Source of the DNA: Seminavis robusta | Lineage: Eukaryota; Bacillariophyta; Bacillariophyceae; Naviculales; Naviculaceae | Direction of reading: 5' to 3' | Length of the DNA: 64,000 bases | Assembly: GCA_903772945.1 (NCBI GenBank) | Contig: CAICTM010000084.1 | Coordinates: 62,001-126,000, forward strand | In this document: in pieces, positions 43,067-54,399 of the stretch | Numbering within the stretch: the first letter of the stretch is position 1 | Layout of the letters: every line of letters starts with the position of its first letter | The notes under the pieces: generated by a model | Seen by the model: the letters and a program-made list of their open reading frames with translations, nothing else | What the model was told of the DNA's origin: nothing | Databases searched by the model: none | Position numbers and translations under genes: made by a program

Positions 43067-43651
43067 TCATAACAAGTTCATTGGCTGTAACACCTTAGAC
43101 AACTTTTGTTCGCATGCCTTATTATTGGCTACAAGATTCTCATATTTTGTCGTCCTCTTTTTAAACTGTTGGTCAAGTTTCGCCTCTAGAGTTTTTGCTG
43201 CTCTAAGGCCTAGTTGGTATGCATGATCTACGTCATTGGGAAACTGGAAATCGGGTGCCAAAAATCCACCATTAATGGAATCTACTTTCGTTGCAAAGGA
43301 TAGGTTGTTGTATTGAGGAGGGGCTATTTTAGTCAACCTTATTCTAATAAGCTCAGTTGCCATCACAGTTGCTCCTTTCTGATATGTCAAATCCGCTGCA
43401 GCATTTTCTGTCAATGCTGTTGTGGACCCTTTAGCCCTGTCGTCCAGATGCTCCAATGGGGCAACATGCATCATGGAGAGGATGGGACCCACCAATGATG
43501 TGGGTGACGGAACTTCCTGCAACAAATCTATTGTGGATTGGCTGTCGCAACAAAGAAATGTCCCTTTGTGCTTGGAATGCTGCAAGAGTTGCTTGAATAT
43601 CGTAGCATGACCAAGGAGACTTGACATTTCGAGATCGTTGGTGGATGCCAT
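43067..43651 (-). CDS. unknown protein of a locally duplicated family
   Basis: 194 aa, ATG at 43651, single open frame. The N-terminal third contains the FKQLLQHSK, CCDSQST, LLQ-VPS-TSL blocks also found in the broken copy at 39700-40545. The C-terminal third is helical and basic (AAKTLEAKLDQQFKKRTTKYENL), likely a coiled coil. No known domain, signal or membrane segment. It may be a truncated first exon of a longer gene, since helical coding-like sequence follows at 42743-42973. It lies head-to-head with the E4/E2 gene starting at 44132. Presence of a decayed copy nearby leaves open that this one is also a remnant or part of a repeat family. Confidence 0.45.
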   Translation of the reverse strand: MASTNDLEMSSLLGHATIFKQLLQHSKHKGTFLCCDSQSTIDLLQEVPSPTSLVGPILSMMHVAPLEHLDDRAKGSTTALTENAAADLTYQKGATVMATELIRIRLTKIAPPQYNNLSFATKVDSINGGFLAPDFQFPNDVDHAYQLGLRAAKTLEAKLDQQFKKRTTKYENLVANNKACEQKLSKVLQPMNLL

Positions 43652-44131
43652 ACTGTATGTTGCAATGAGTTATGAAATGGAGCAACTATCGATAGAGGCT
43701 CTGCCTAGATTGCTTGATTGAGCTGAGCAGATCAGAGCAGATCTAAAAGATCCAACATCCAAAGCGGGAAATGAATGAGGATGGGTTGTGAAGTGGTGCG
43801 GGTCTTGCACAAACTCTTGCACAAACTCTTGCACAAACTAACCGCTTTGCTGGCTCACAAAAGATCCAATTTGCTTTTCGGCTCTCTTCGAAAACGACGA
43901 CCACAAAGACAAGAGTTGCCATTGACTCGACTCAATTGATGTGGCATTTGGATAGGTACGGTACAGTGGACCAATATAGACAGAGCTTTCTGAAGATATT
44001 CGCAGCGTGCTGGAGCGAGTCGAGTCGACTTGGAAAGGCAACGTGAGATCTGCACTACAGTACGAGTAATCTACAACTACAGTACCGTTGTCTGGTCGAA
44101 AGATCCACCAGTCGTGGATTTTGGAGTGAAG
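43652..44131. promoter_or_regulatory. divergent region upstream of the E4/E2 fusion gene
   Basis: Contains three tandem copies of CTTGCACAAACT at about 43805-43840 and the CTTTGCTGGCTCACAAAAGATCCA block shared with 40811-40834. The open frame of the next gene extends back to 44030 without an ATG, so the leader lies here. Confidence 0.4.
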
Positions 44132-47100
44132 ATGGGTCTTTGGTTGCCGTTGGTGCTGGGTGTGCTGCAAGTCGTACTAGTAGGCGTTGCCAATGCGGAA
44201 GGAGGAGAAAGACAACGACGTGCGGCTCCTACGGTTCCTGGTGTTGGTGACTTGAAGTTTCATGGAGAAACTTCAGCTTCGTCCTCGTCGTGGTCGTTTT
44301 CGTTTTCCACAATGGCCATCACAGTGTTGGTCATGGCCATTGCCTTTTTGTTGTGGCAGCAACACCAAGATCAACAACAACAACAACAACTATCACCCGA
44401 GGAAGCAGCCCAAGCAGCCGAAGAAGCGAGACGAAAGAGATTGAGCCGACTGGAACAACAAACTCCAAAAGATCCAAAGACGACAAACAACAAGCTAGCA
44501 GCCAAGAAGGCAGTTCCGACGAAAAGAGAGCAAACTCCCAAGAAACAATCACAAGACGTCATTCCCAAGAAGCAAGAACAAACTCCCCAGAAACAGCTTC
44601 CAAAGACACAGAACACCAAACATACTGGAACAACTCCAACTCAAGTTTTGAAAATGAAAAGGCCAACGTCTTCATCTGACTGTCACTCGAAGGAGAAAGA
44701 AACCATGCCACAAGTCAAAATCAAAAATGAAAGCAAAGAACAAACGAAAAAAGAGAAACCAGCACCCACATCAACAGCACACAATGACAAAACTACGCCA
44801 ACAGGAAAGCATGACAAGGCTGATGTCACTACAGCAAAGACCAAATCTACAAATTCATCTACAACCACCACAAGTGAAACCACAAATACAACCAACAACG
44901 CCAAGAAAAAGAAGGCATCCAAAAAGAGAAACTCACTACTCGATGGCAGCAATTCACCAACGGACATACTTTTGATTGCTCTCTCTTCCATCACCAGCTG
45001 CAACATTGTACTGGACAAGGACGCCGATTCATCCACTAAAAATGCCAAAACAAACAGCAGCAACAACAGTGATAAACCTACCATTGCCCTCTCCGGTCTG
45101 TCCTCCAATACCTGGCAAGACATTACCACGGCAGTGTCATCTCCATCGGCATCTTTGACATTGGAACCACTCTGGGCACGCCTCAATGCGGGACCCACCA
45201 AATCGTCCTTGTATGTTCCCACAACGCTCCGTGATGGAACTCTCTACAAGGCATCCGACTGGTATCACAAGAGCAAATCATGGTGGACCGATCACGTAGT
45301 GGGACTTTCTTCTAATTCTAACAGTGACGACGAATTACGACAGCAGGTCACGACTGTACTGGAACTCATTTTTCAGAAGTGGATCCTGCAACAACTCGCG
45401 CAACAATTAAAAGTCGACATGTGCAACCACCATCTGGCTCGCCAACAACAACAACAAGAACAGCAAGGTAGCTCCAATAGTCTCGTCGATGATGATGTTG
45501 ACCTGGGACTCTTTGCGGATGAATCCTACGGTGGAGGAACCACGACAGCAACAACAACAAGAACCAATCAAACCAAAGCAAAAAAGGAGAAGCCTGGGGA
45601 GGAAAACCTCGTGGACGAAGTATTTGCCATTTTGGAAAATCCCGTCGCGTGTACCAAAGTATTGACCAAACCATTTCTGGCACACTTGATACAAACCTAT
45701 GACAACAACGACGACAACAACAACGACAAACCCTTGGCAGTCTTGTTGCTCGAGGAATGTCTCCTTCGATTGCCTACACCCGAACATTCTACGGCACTGG
45801 ATTGGGATGATACCCACGGGCAGATCACTGCATTGGTCAATCTACTCATGTTGGTATCGTCACAGGAGACTTCCAAGGTACTCTCGGAATCATCATCTAC
45901 ACAAGACCAAGTCGCAACGGATGGCAAGCAATTGGAAGAACAGTGTTTTATGAAATCCCTCTTTTATCTTGCAGCTTTTACCGTCCCTCGTTTCAACGGT
46001 AATGTTCCGCGAAGTGGTCCGCCCTACAATCTTCTACTCCCATCCGCTTTTCATGCTGCCATGGTTTCCATTGGCAGAGAGTATCCCGTTTGTCTGTATT
46101 CACGAAAAGGGTACGATGCCTCGTTGGCGTCCTTCCACGGGACCATGAAACATTCCCGCTCCATCATGAAGGCGGCACGGACGGCGGGAGCCCTTGTGCT
46201 GAAACGCATGGCAGCATCCAAAACGGACTCGTCCAACAGCCTCTTGGAATGGATTCGATGTCTCGTCCAAGCCAACGAACCACTGGTCGACATGCTCCAG
46301 AGCGATTTGCTCTCGCCCGATTCTGCTCAAGCTTTGTGTGCGTCTCGTCCCTTCTTGATGGGGATTACCACCTCGCTCTTACAAATGTGTACTACAAACT
46401 TGACGACTCGAATGTTGGATATGAATTCGGCGAGTGCTTTTGACTGTCGATATCTGAGAAAAGAAGACGACAAAGACAATAGTAGTAGCAACCAAAAGTG
46501 GGGGCTTGTCATTGCGCGTGTGGAGCGGTCCTTGATTGACCAACCAAGACAAAACCCGAAGGTGGATGGCGCGCCTGAACGCTTCTCGGGAGCAACCGAG
46601 TTTTTCTTCTTGACTGCGGCGTTACTACGGATCAGTCTCTTTCCGGGGTTCCGGGTAAGCGAAGAATTCCAGTCGATGCTTCGCAACGTCTTTGCTGCCT
46701 TGCAGAATTTGGCGTCTCAGCATCCATCCGTGGAGCAATTGCGGGGACTTCGTGCAGATGTCATGGAGCAGTTCCAAAAGTGTTCCAGTGTCGTACACGG
46801 TTGGAGTGCCGTAGTGGATGACCCCGACACCAGTGCTTTGATTACATCCTTCTCCTTGATGCAACTGCAGTGGGTAGCAACCGCCGTGGACGATGAGGAT
46901 GCACTGGGGCGCATCCCAGAGTGGTTTGTCAAACTCCCGTCACAGTGGTTGGCGCGTAAGTCTTTCTGTTTCTTCGTGCTGCATGGCATGGTTTGGAGGA
47001 GGAACACTATTGGCTGACTCTTTGTCGCCGTTCTCTTTGCAGACGTGGCCGTGTATACACCCAATTTGTTTTCTCCCCATCAGGGAGAATCTGCTGTCAA

Positions 47101-50033
47101 GTATGCGACACAAATATTACAAGCTGGGACCACCAAGACGTCTCTGGATACATCGAAAAAAAGGTTTTCGCCGCCAGTTCTCTGTCAACTCATCCGCATT
47201 GCCGGGGCCTTTATTCGTGAGGGCGTGCGAAGAGCCAGGGCCAGGGAGAAGGGAAAACCACACCGTCGAGGACGCTCAATGCGAAACTTCCGAAACCGAA
47301 ACACAGAACGCGACGACGAAGAAGAAGAGGAAGATTTCGATCTGGATTTGATTGATGACAGAACCCTGGATATTTACCACTCCTTCGACGCCAGAGATTT
47401 GGGCGTGACAGTTTTTACCAATAAGTTTGTCTCTGAGCAGTTAGGCCCGACTCTTATGCGGGCGTACTTGGCAATGGATGCTGTGGAAGGAATGGATGTG
47501 GAACGAGAACATCACTTTGAGAAGTTTCAAGTAAAGAACGAGGTTGCTGATCTTCTTTTGCGACTTTGGTGTCATCCCAACGGTGAATCTCGCAAGTATA
47601 TTGTCCAAGATCTGGATGGCATTGCAATCAACGAGTTCAGCTCCTCCATTGCAGGGGCACTTGGATTCCTACTTGACCAGGCCTGCCAGTTTATCCTCGA
47701 TATTCGAGATGTCCGAGCTGCCCATGAGGAGCGCTTCCTCCGAGCGCGAGAAATTCCACCTCTTTCTCGAAGAGATGAAGCTTCCGTGGACCATCACGCC
47801 AAATTCCTCTCATTCAGCACGTATCAGTGCCGGCGGCTCTTCATGATACTGTACAAATTCACCCAAGAGGCGAAGATAGCAGCCATCCTCGGGGGCGACG
47901 CAGGGCAATCCGAGAAGATTGGCAAGTTGGCGGCTCCAGATCTTGCCGCGATGTTCGTTAACCTGATGGACAGGTTGACAGACGAAGATGGAGGGATTCA
48001 TCCTGAGCTCGAGATGCGCCAATTACCAGCCGAGGAGCGATCTGCTGGAGTTCTAGATCGACTTGATCATGTCCCACCAGATCAGTTGAAGGAGGTGTTG
48101 CACTACTTTGTGTACTCACGTAGATTTGCACTCCTTGAGTACGGCTTGGACGTCAGTATTGTGACACATCAACTGCTGGCGCTTGCGGCTCGATGGCATC
48201 TTGCGGCTGCTTCTGTGAGTAAGGGGGGTGCAAGAACTTCCAAGTTCTTGTCTGTGGTTGCGGAGAATGACTTGTGCAACATCCGAAAGCTTCGAAACGT
48301 CGCCAAGCGCCTCATTGCCACCCCGCGGGAAATGTCGGGAACCGAAGTCGACAACGCCGCCTACATTCTGGCAAGAGACGGACACATAGACTTGTCAATC
48401 TGGAAGAGCTCGTACAAGATTGTTGGCACCGGTCCAGACAAGGGACGCGGTCGGCGCCAGACTGCTAAGCAGGACAGGATGTCTCATGAGGAACTTGAAG
48501 ACCTGGCGGATGCAAAAGACATTCAAGCGTTCTTGGACGATTTGGAGCATGCCCTAGCAAACAAGCCGACCACAGTGGTCGCTGCCACTTGGGGAGATGC
48601 CTCTATGGATAAGCTCGAGGCCAAGTTGCTGGGCGAGGGCGAACCTCTGAAAGATGACGCTTACGATGAGTTCTTGGGAGAATGGGTTGTGTCCTCTGAA
48701 TCGTTCCTTTCCAAGGCCGATAATGGCTCGTTTTCCCATTCGTATGACTCGATTGTACGCGGCAGAAGCGTCGAGGCTACCGTATCCGGCAAGGTTATGA
48801 TCAAGGAAGCACGAAAGTGCCGGCGCCTTCTGCCAGCCCCACATCCGAATACTTCTGTCTTTGTCTGCTTCGCCGAAGAACGAATGGACCTTTCCAAAGC
48901 AATCATAACAGGTGCAACTGACACGCCGTTCGCCCTGGGGATGTTCGAATTTGATATTCTATTCCCCACGCACTACCCTGGCTCTCCCCCGCTCTTCAAC
49001 TTTCGAACCACAGGTGCGTTGAGCTGGTGGTGATATTGATGGAGTGGGCGATAACTGGTCTCACTTCCTCTGTCCTCGTTTACAGGCAATGGACAAACTC
49101 GTATATCCAGTAACTTGTACAATGACGGAAAGGTAAGTCTTCAAGATTGTGAAGAATGCCAGAAAACCTTTTGCTGGATGTGAGCTCACCTTGCTTCCTG
49201 TTCTATCTATCTGTAACGAACAGGTCTGTATCTCCATCTTGGGGACGTACCAAGCATGGGATGACTCGCAACGGTGGAATCCATCCACGTCCTCTCTGGC
49301 ACAGGTACTGGCATCCATTCAGACACAGTTACTGGGAGATGCCGAGCCCTATTTCAGTGATGGGTTCGGCCACGATGGCCAACGAGGAACTCCTGCGGGA
49401 GAAGAGGGGTCAAAGCGGTTCAACAATAAGATTCGATTGCACACACTTCGTCATGCCATGATTGCTCATCTTCGCCATCCTCCACTTGGCTTTGAGGAAG
49501 TCACCAAGCGCCATTTTGTCCTGTGTCGTAAACGGATTCTGGTGCAGGCCCGTCGATGGACGATGGAAGCACAAGGGACTCCCCTTTTTCAAAGCTTTGT
49601 TCGAGCCTACGAAGAGTTGCTCACTTTGCTGACAGCGGACGATTTGGTCAACCACAAACTACCGAGCCAAGAGGAAAGTACGGCATGGGGTGCCGTTCCC
49701 CTCAATGCTTTGGATCTAAGATCGCTCGAGACATGCTCCAGATCGTTTCTGCAGCTGCATCAGGCCAGTTTGAATGCGATGCCTGGAGAGTCATTGGAAC
49801 AAAGCGAGGAAAGCCTTTTGGTGCAAGCCGTCCTTCCACCAGCGGTGCCAGAAACTAATGCCGCAGAGGCAACGAGCAACAGTACCACGACGCCTACCAA
49901 TGCACAGCAAGTTGAAGAGACGTTCAATCCTTGGGCAGCAGGGGGACTTGAACAAGGAAATGCTTCGCACCAGAGTACGAGTGAAGCCGATGGCGGCGAT
50001 GAGGATGACGACTTTGATGCCTTGTACAGCTGA
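44132..50033 (+). CDS. membrane-anchored fusion of a Ufd2-type E4 core and a BIRC6/UBE2O-type E2 (UBC) domain
   Basis: Four exons: 44132-46955, 47043-49013, 49086-49132 and 49224-50033 (introns 87, 72 and 91 bp, all GT-AG, frames exact), 1883 aa. Signal peptide 1-22 and a membrane helix at ~57-75 put the bulk in the cytosol. A Lys/Thr/Gln-rich linker follows to ~290. Residues ~490-1330 match the Ufd2 core, for example FVSEQLGPTLMRAYLAMDAVEG, then HFEKFQVKNEVADLL-LW, then FLLDQACQFILDI, then LAAMFVNLMDRL. Where Ufd2 carries its U-box I see none. Instead, residues ~1510-1730 are a UBC domain very like BIRC6: CFAEERMD, then TDTPFALGMFEFDILFP, then SSNLYNDGKVCISIL with the active-site Cys1616 (codon 49227-49229), then RGTPAGEEGS. 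E4 cores elongate ubiquitin chains and E2s carry ubiquitin, so this could do both at a membrane, perhaps in ER-associated degradation or the symbiont-derived import machinery (inference). Confidence 0.88.
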
Positions 50034-50574
50034 TGATCAGCTGGTACGGTGTAGTTAGCTATCCAAGTTTTTGCTGGACGGACAATTCAAATCGTAACGC
50101 GGTGACAACACCCCAAAGTTGCCGCAGAATAAAAACACAGATAGATATCGTGCTAACTAGCTAGTTAGGCTACATTTAGGGAAGGCGATGGCTGAGCAGT
50201 CAACCAGTGCGTCATCACCTGAAAGTTGGCCCGGGGTTGGTTCGTTTGGTTGCTCACAAACCAAGGTAGAAATCAACACACTCATGACAGAACACTTGGA
50301 GAAGGATCCATGTGACGTGCTATTGAATTAACAGCGCTTACATCTTATAGTGATGCTGGTAGGGATGGGAGGATTGTGCAAGGGTTGAAGGGGAGGGGAT
50401 TGGCAGCCATATGTGCCTATCTGTTTCTCAAATTCAGCCATTTAGTGTTTCATGTCATGATTGGAGGCTCTGTTCTCCCAACAGAATCGTGCGGATTGAC
50501 TTTGAGTACCCAACAAAAGCCTCGCAGTGTTGGAAATAGCAGAATCGAATATATGACACATTGTTTCTCTAAAC
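50034..50574. other. spacer between convergent genes
   Basis: 3' flanks of the E4/E2 gene and of methyltransferase copy 2. Contains a GCTAGCTAG tract near 50156. No gene seen. Confidence 0.4.
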
Positions 50575-51729
50575 TCAGTAGGGTTTTTGAATCAACCACG
50601 TTGGAAAGCCCTCTTGTGTTGTTTTGATATTCAGGTTGTGTTCCTTTGCAAAATCTTCCACTGCCCCCCGCACAGCCCTCGGTTGATGACTCCCATCCTC
50701 ACACTTGGACCAGTCTTCCACTGGCCCCAGTCGATCGATCGCATATTGTGCATCCACAAAGTCATGTCCTGCCATGATCCCACCTGGCCGTAATGTGGGC
50801 CAATAGTGCTCAATATCTTCTGCTACAGCACAATAATCGTGTCTGGCATCAATATAAACATAGTCAAAGGAACCCTTTTTCAACTTTTTGGCAGCATCTG
50901 TGGATCTCATGACGTAGAAATGGGTGATATTCTCATAGGGCTTTAGAATTCGCCGGGCATTGCTCAGATGTGCTTGTTTGTAGGCGTTGGTATCAGGACC
51001 TGGCTCAATATATCCTGCTTCACTGCAAAATGGTCATAGGATGATTCCACTGTGAGTGCAATAGGGCAACAAGCATTTCCTTCCAAGGGCATTGTCCACT
51101 TACTTTCCCCAGAGATCAATCAGCACATACTCTTCACATGATTTCCAGGTTTTCAAAGTCTTTCGAGCCAATAGACCTTTTTGAACACCAACTTCGGCAC
51201 CTCGCTTCAATTTGAGGAGCTCTAGATATTGGTGAATGTCATTTCGTACCGGCAAATCAGGCCAGTCCAACAGAAGCGGTTGTGGCTTTTCCCACCAATT
51301 CTTGGATGTGGCAGTAGAAGCAGTTGCTGGTGCTGTTATAGTTTCAGGTTGTGTTGCAGTAGAAGGGGGTGGTTTTGAAGATGATTCGACTTCCTTTAGA
51401 CTGCCTCCGGTTGTTGGTTTCGCAAGAGCAATCTCCGGATCCGTAGTTGCAGCAGAAGCAGTTGCAGGTGGTGTCACAGTTGAATCATCTTCAAAACCAC
51501 CACCTGCAACTGTTGTTTTTGAAGATGATTCAACTGCCTTTTGGCCGCCTCCATTGATTGTCTTCGCAAGAGCAATCTGGCCTAGAAACTGAGACTGTTG
51601 AAATAACGCAACCACCAACAATGCCACAGTGACAAAAGGATGTGGCGAACTTAGGGGGCGTTCTGTCCATCTTGACCTGCCATTGGCCGCCTCTGCTAAG
51701 CGTTGTTTCTGTCTGCCGAAACGAGCCAT
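50575..51729 (-). CDS. membrane-anchored SAM-dependent methyltransferase (Methyltransf_24-like), copy 2
   Basis: Two exons on the minus strand, 51729-51104 and 51022-50575, with an 81-bp GTAAGT...TTGCAG intron, 357 aa. Start is ATG 51729 (the open frame extends upstream without an ATG). Residues ~30-50 are a single hydrophobic helix behind a basic N-terminus (type II topology). A Ser/Thr/Ala/Pro-rich stalk (about 55-150) contains an imperfect internal duplication beginning IALAK. The catalytic domain has GAEVGVQKGLLA (SAM loop), LIDLWG, SFDYVYIDARHDYC and PGGIMAGHDF. It pairs residue for residue with copy 1 at 26794, except for the longer stalk and the intron, which falls just after LIDLWG. 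Substrate unknown. Confidence 0.85.
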
Positions 51730-54399
51730 GGTGTTGCTGTGAAGGTTGGTTTGAGCAAACAAACGTCAAAAGATAGCTCAAAGAGTGGAAACCGTATGGC
51801 CACCCTATCTGCGATCGATTAGTCATGTTTACTAAAAAATACAGTACTATCTACCTCTGTACCGTGTGGTACAAATCCTACACGCTACGACACACATACC
51901 ACACGCTCCGTACGTCCGTGTGGTACGAATCCTACATGACCAGACTGACGTCACGAGTCGATGTGTATCGATCGCGCGGTGGACGCGATTCAAACCGCGC
52001 ACACCCTCTTTAAGATAACAAGTTTTGCTTCCAACCCTTGTTTTAAGTTACTCCGAAAGTACGTACCGTACCCACATACATGTTGTACTTGTACATAATC
52101 CCTCTGGAGTGCATTTGACTAATCACTTTTACGGGTACCACAACTCAAAACATGTTCAACTAATCCTTTGTCCAGACTACTTAAACTCCTCCTTCTCCCC
52201 TTGAGCCCCTTCAACTAATACTTTTGGGTACCACTCAAACATGTGCACTAGATCCTTTGTCCAGACTAGCTTACCCTCTCTTTCTCCCTCTGGAGCCCCT
52301 TCAATATCACTTTTATGGGTACCACAACTCAAACATGTGCAACTAATGCCTTTGTCCAATAGCTTCCTTCCTTCTCCCCTCTGGAGCCCCTTCAACTAAT
52401 CACTTTTAGGGTACCACAACTCCAAAACATGTGCACTAGATGCCTTTGTCCAGATAGCTTAACCTCCTCCTTCTCCCCTGGGCCCTTCATAATCACTTTC
52501 GGGGTACCGAGCATGAATGTAACGGTCATTGGCAACGGATTCGAAAAATATTAATATTACGTGTATTATTCTAAATTCATCCCTCTGGTTGCAGTCGTGC
52601 ATTTGCATTGTGGTTGTTGATTTGCTGTGGGATTGATAATCTCCTCATCCTCCATTTTCAGACAGTCCAAACTAGCAAATATATATGTCCATTTTTAGCA
52701 GCATGGGAGCAAGTTTGCTTGTTCAGCTTGGCTGAGCAGCCAGCAGCCGCAGAGCAAATTTATTTTGTTGATCCCATTCGCAGGCTGCCACTGCTCCTGT
52801 GGGCCCACCATGATGCATTGCATCATCACGGCAACAGTCCCATACCATACAAGGCAATGAGTCGAGTGGAGTCTGCAGCAAAGTGTCGCACGTAAAGCCA
52901 AACTGTCAATTTAGTACGGTAGTGAGCTGCCTGTTCCAGAAGGCTGCTGCATAGCTAAGCCAGCCACAGTGGAGGATGTGATAGTACAGGGTAATATTAT
53001 ATGCCGGTGCTGCTAGTTGTTGGCCTTGCTTCGTAGTATCTAGCTAGCTAGCTAGCTAGTAGAGCCACATTGCTGTCTTGACGAATGGCTTTGGAACCTT
53101 GTCCCAGCCTATTTTGCTCATAGCTGATTGATGACTGACTCGACTTGTTTGTTTGTTGTGACATGCATGTCCCACAAAAGATAGTAGCTAGCTAGCGACC
53201 CATGCCAGATAGTGGACAGATACATTGCTGATCTTTGGGTGGACGGAGAGAATGAATGAAGAATGAATGAATGAATGAATTCCAAGGTGAAGAAGAAAAG
53301 TCCTTGTAGTCTAGTGTTGTCTGTTTGGTTTTTTCTTGCTTGATGACCAGAGCCAATTAGACCCTGTCTTTGGAATCTGGGGCGGCATTATGCAAGGCAT
53401 GATGCTAACAATAAGAGCAACACAGACAGAATATGTCAGATCAAAAGGGTAGGCTACTAGCTAGTAGCTAGACTAGCTAGACTAGCTAAGGTGTTGGTTG
53501 TTGGTTGGAAGATTTGTTGTAGATTTTGGCTTTTGGGTTTGCGCGTCCGTACACGTGGTAGCGGTAAAGGTACCGTACTAGTAGTACATGTGGTTTCATA
53601 AAAGACGCAGAGTGGCTCCAAGCGACACAAACCGTGGCGATGAGCCAGTTTCTGGCGGCCACTTCCTTGTGCCTGTGTTTGCTGTGTTACGATTGATTAC
53701 TGTACTGTACCGACGTGTCGAGTTAGTAGATAGAGAAGCCTTTTGACTTTACTGGATATGTCCAAGATCACAGCAGCCTGCTTGTTCGTCTCTGAACTGC
53801 AGCAAGAACATTTATTTGCGCGAGACAAGAGCCAAGACTGACTAGCTAGCTAGCTTGCTATCATAGTGGTTCCAGTATTGGCGGCCATCCATCATTGCAT
53901 TGTTTGTCCTCGTCGTGTACCGGTTCCCACAGCTTAAAGAAGGCTTTGGCGGGGAGAGAAAGAAGGCCACCAAGTTTTGGGGAAGCCAAGGTTTGCTGTG
54001 TTTGTGGTTGCGCACATACCGTAGAGCTCCTCCTTGAAGGGTTGTCAGAACTCTTGGTTGTTGGGAGAAGAGAACACGCTGTTGAACCGAGCAGACAGAA
54101 CGACAACCAGCCTCTACGACTAGCCCGCTACCTAGCTAGCTTTCTAGGAAGCTAGCAAGACCTAGACAATTCACCGCACGATTCGATTCTACAAACTCCA
54201 ACAAAGAGTCGACTCCTGTTGCAAATCCAAGATAGATAGACAGAGAAAGGTCACCAATTGTCTCAATTTTGGGCAACCAGTGGCGTTCGTCTCTCGACAC
54301 TGAATTACACTCACCTTACGGCACGACAATAAATTTAAAGGGGTCTGCTGAGATCACATCACACTCACCTTACAGCACTCGGGAAGAGCAATCGAAAAG
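51730..54399. other. 2.7 kb spacer with minisatellite and palindromic tracts
   Basis: No gene seen. Holds a short duplication near 51860 and 51919 (CCGTGTGGTAC-AATCCTACA), the 92-bp minisatellite (separate entry), long GCTAGCTAGC tracts at 53038-53060, 53190, 53455-53490 and 53840-53853, and a GAATGAATGAAT microsatellite near 53250-53280. The last few hundred bases, with two ACACTCACCTTAC-GCAC repeats near 54308 and 54361, should include the promoter of the hydrolase at 54400. Confidence 0.5.
52100..52520. repeat. minisatellite, period about 92 bp, about 4.5 copies
   Basis: Each unit contains GGTACCACAACTC, an AAACATGTGCA phrase, TTTGTCCAGA, CTCC-TTCTCCC, a TGGAGCCCCTTCAA phrase and TCACTTTT. 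The GGTACC anchors lie at 52134, 52227, 52318, 52410 and 52503, spacings 93, 91, 92 and 93. Copies differ by scattered one- and two-base changes. Confidence 0.9.

Noticed and set aside
51960-52010. Possible tRNA T-arm (CGCG-ATTCAAA-CCGCGC)
   Set aside because: No matching acceptor, D or anticodon arm could be drawn around it.
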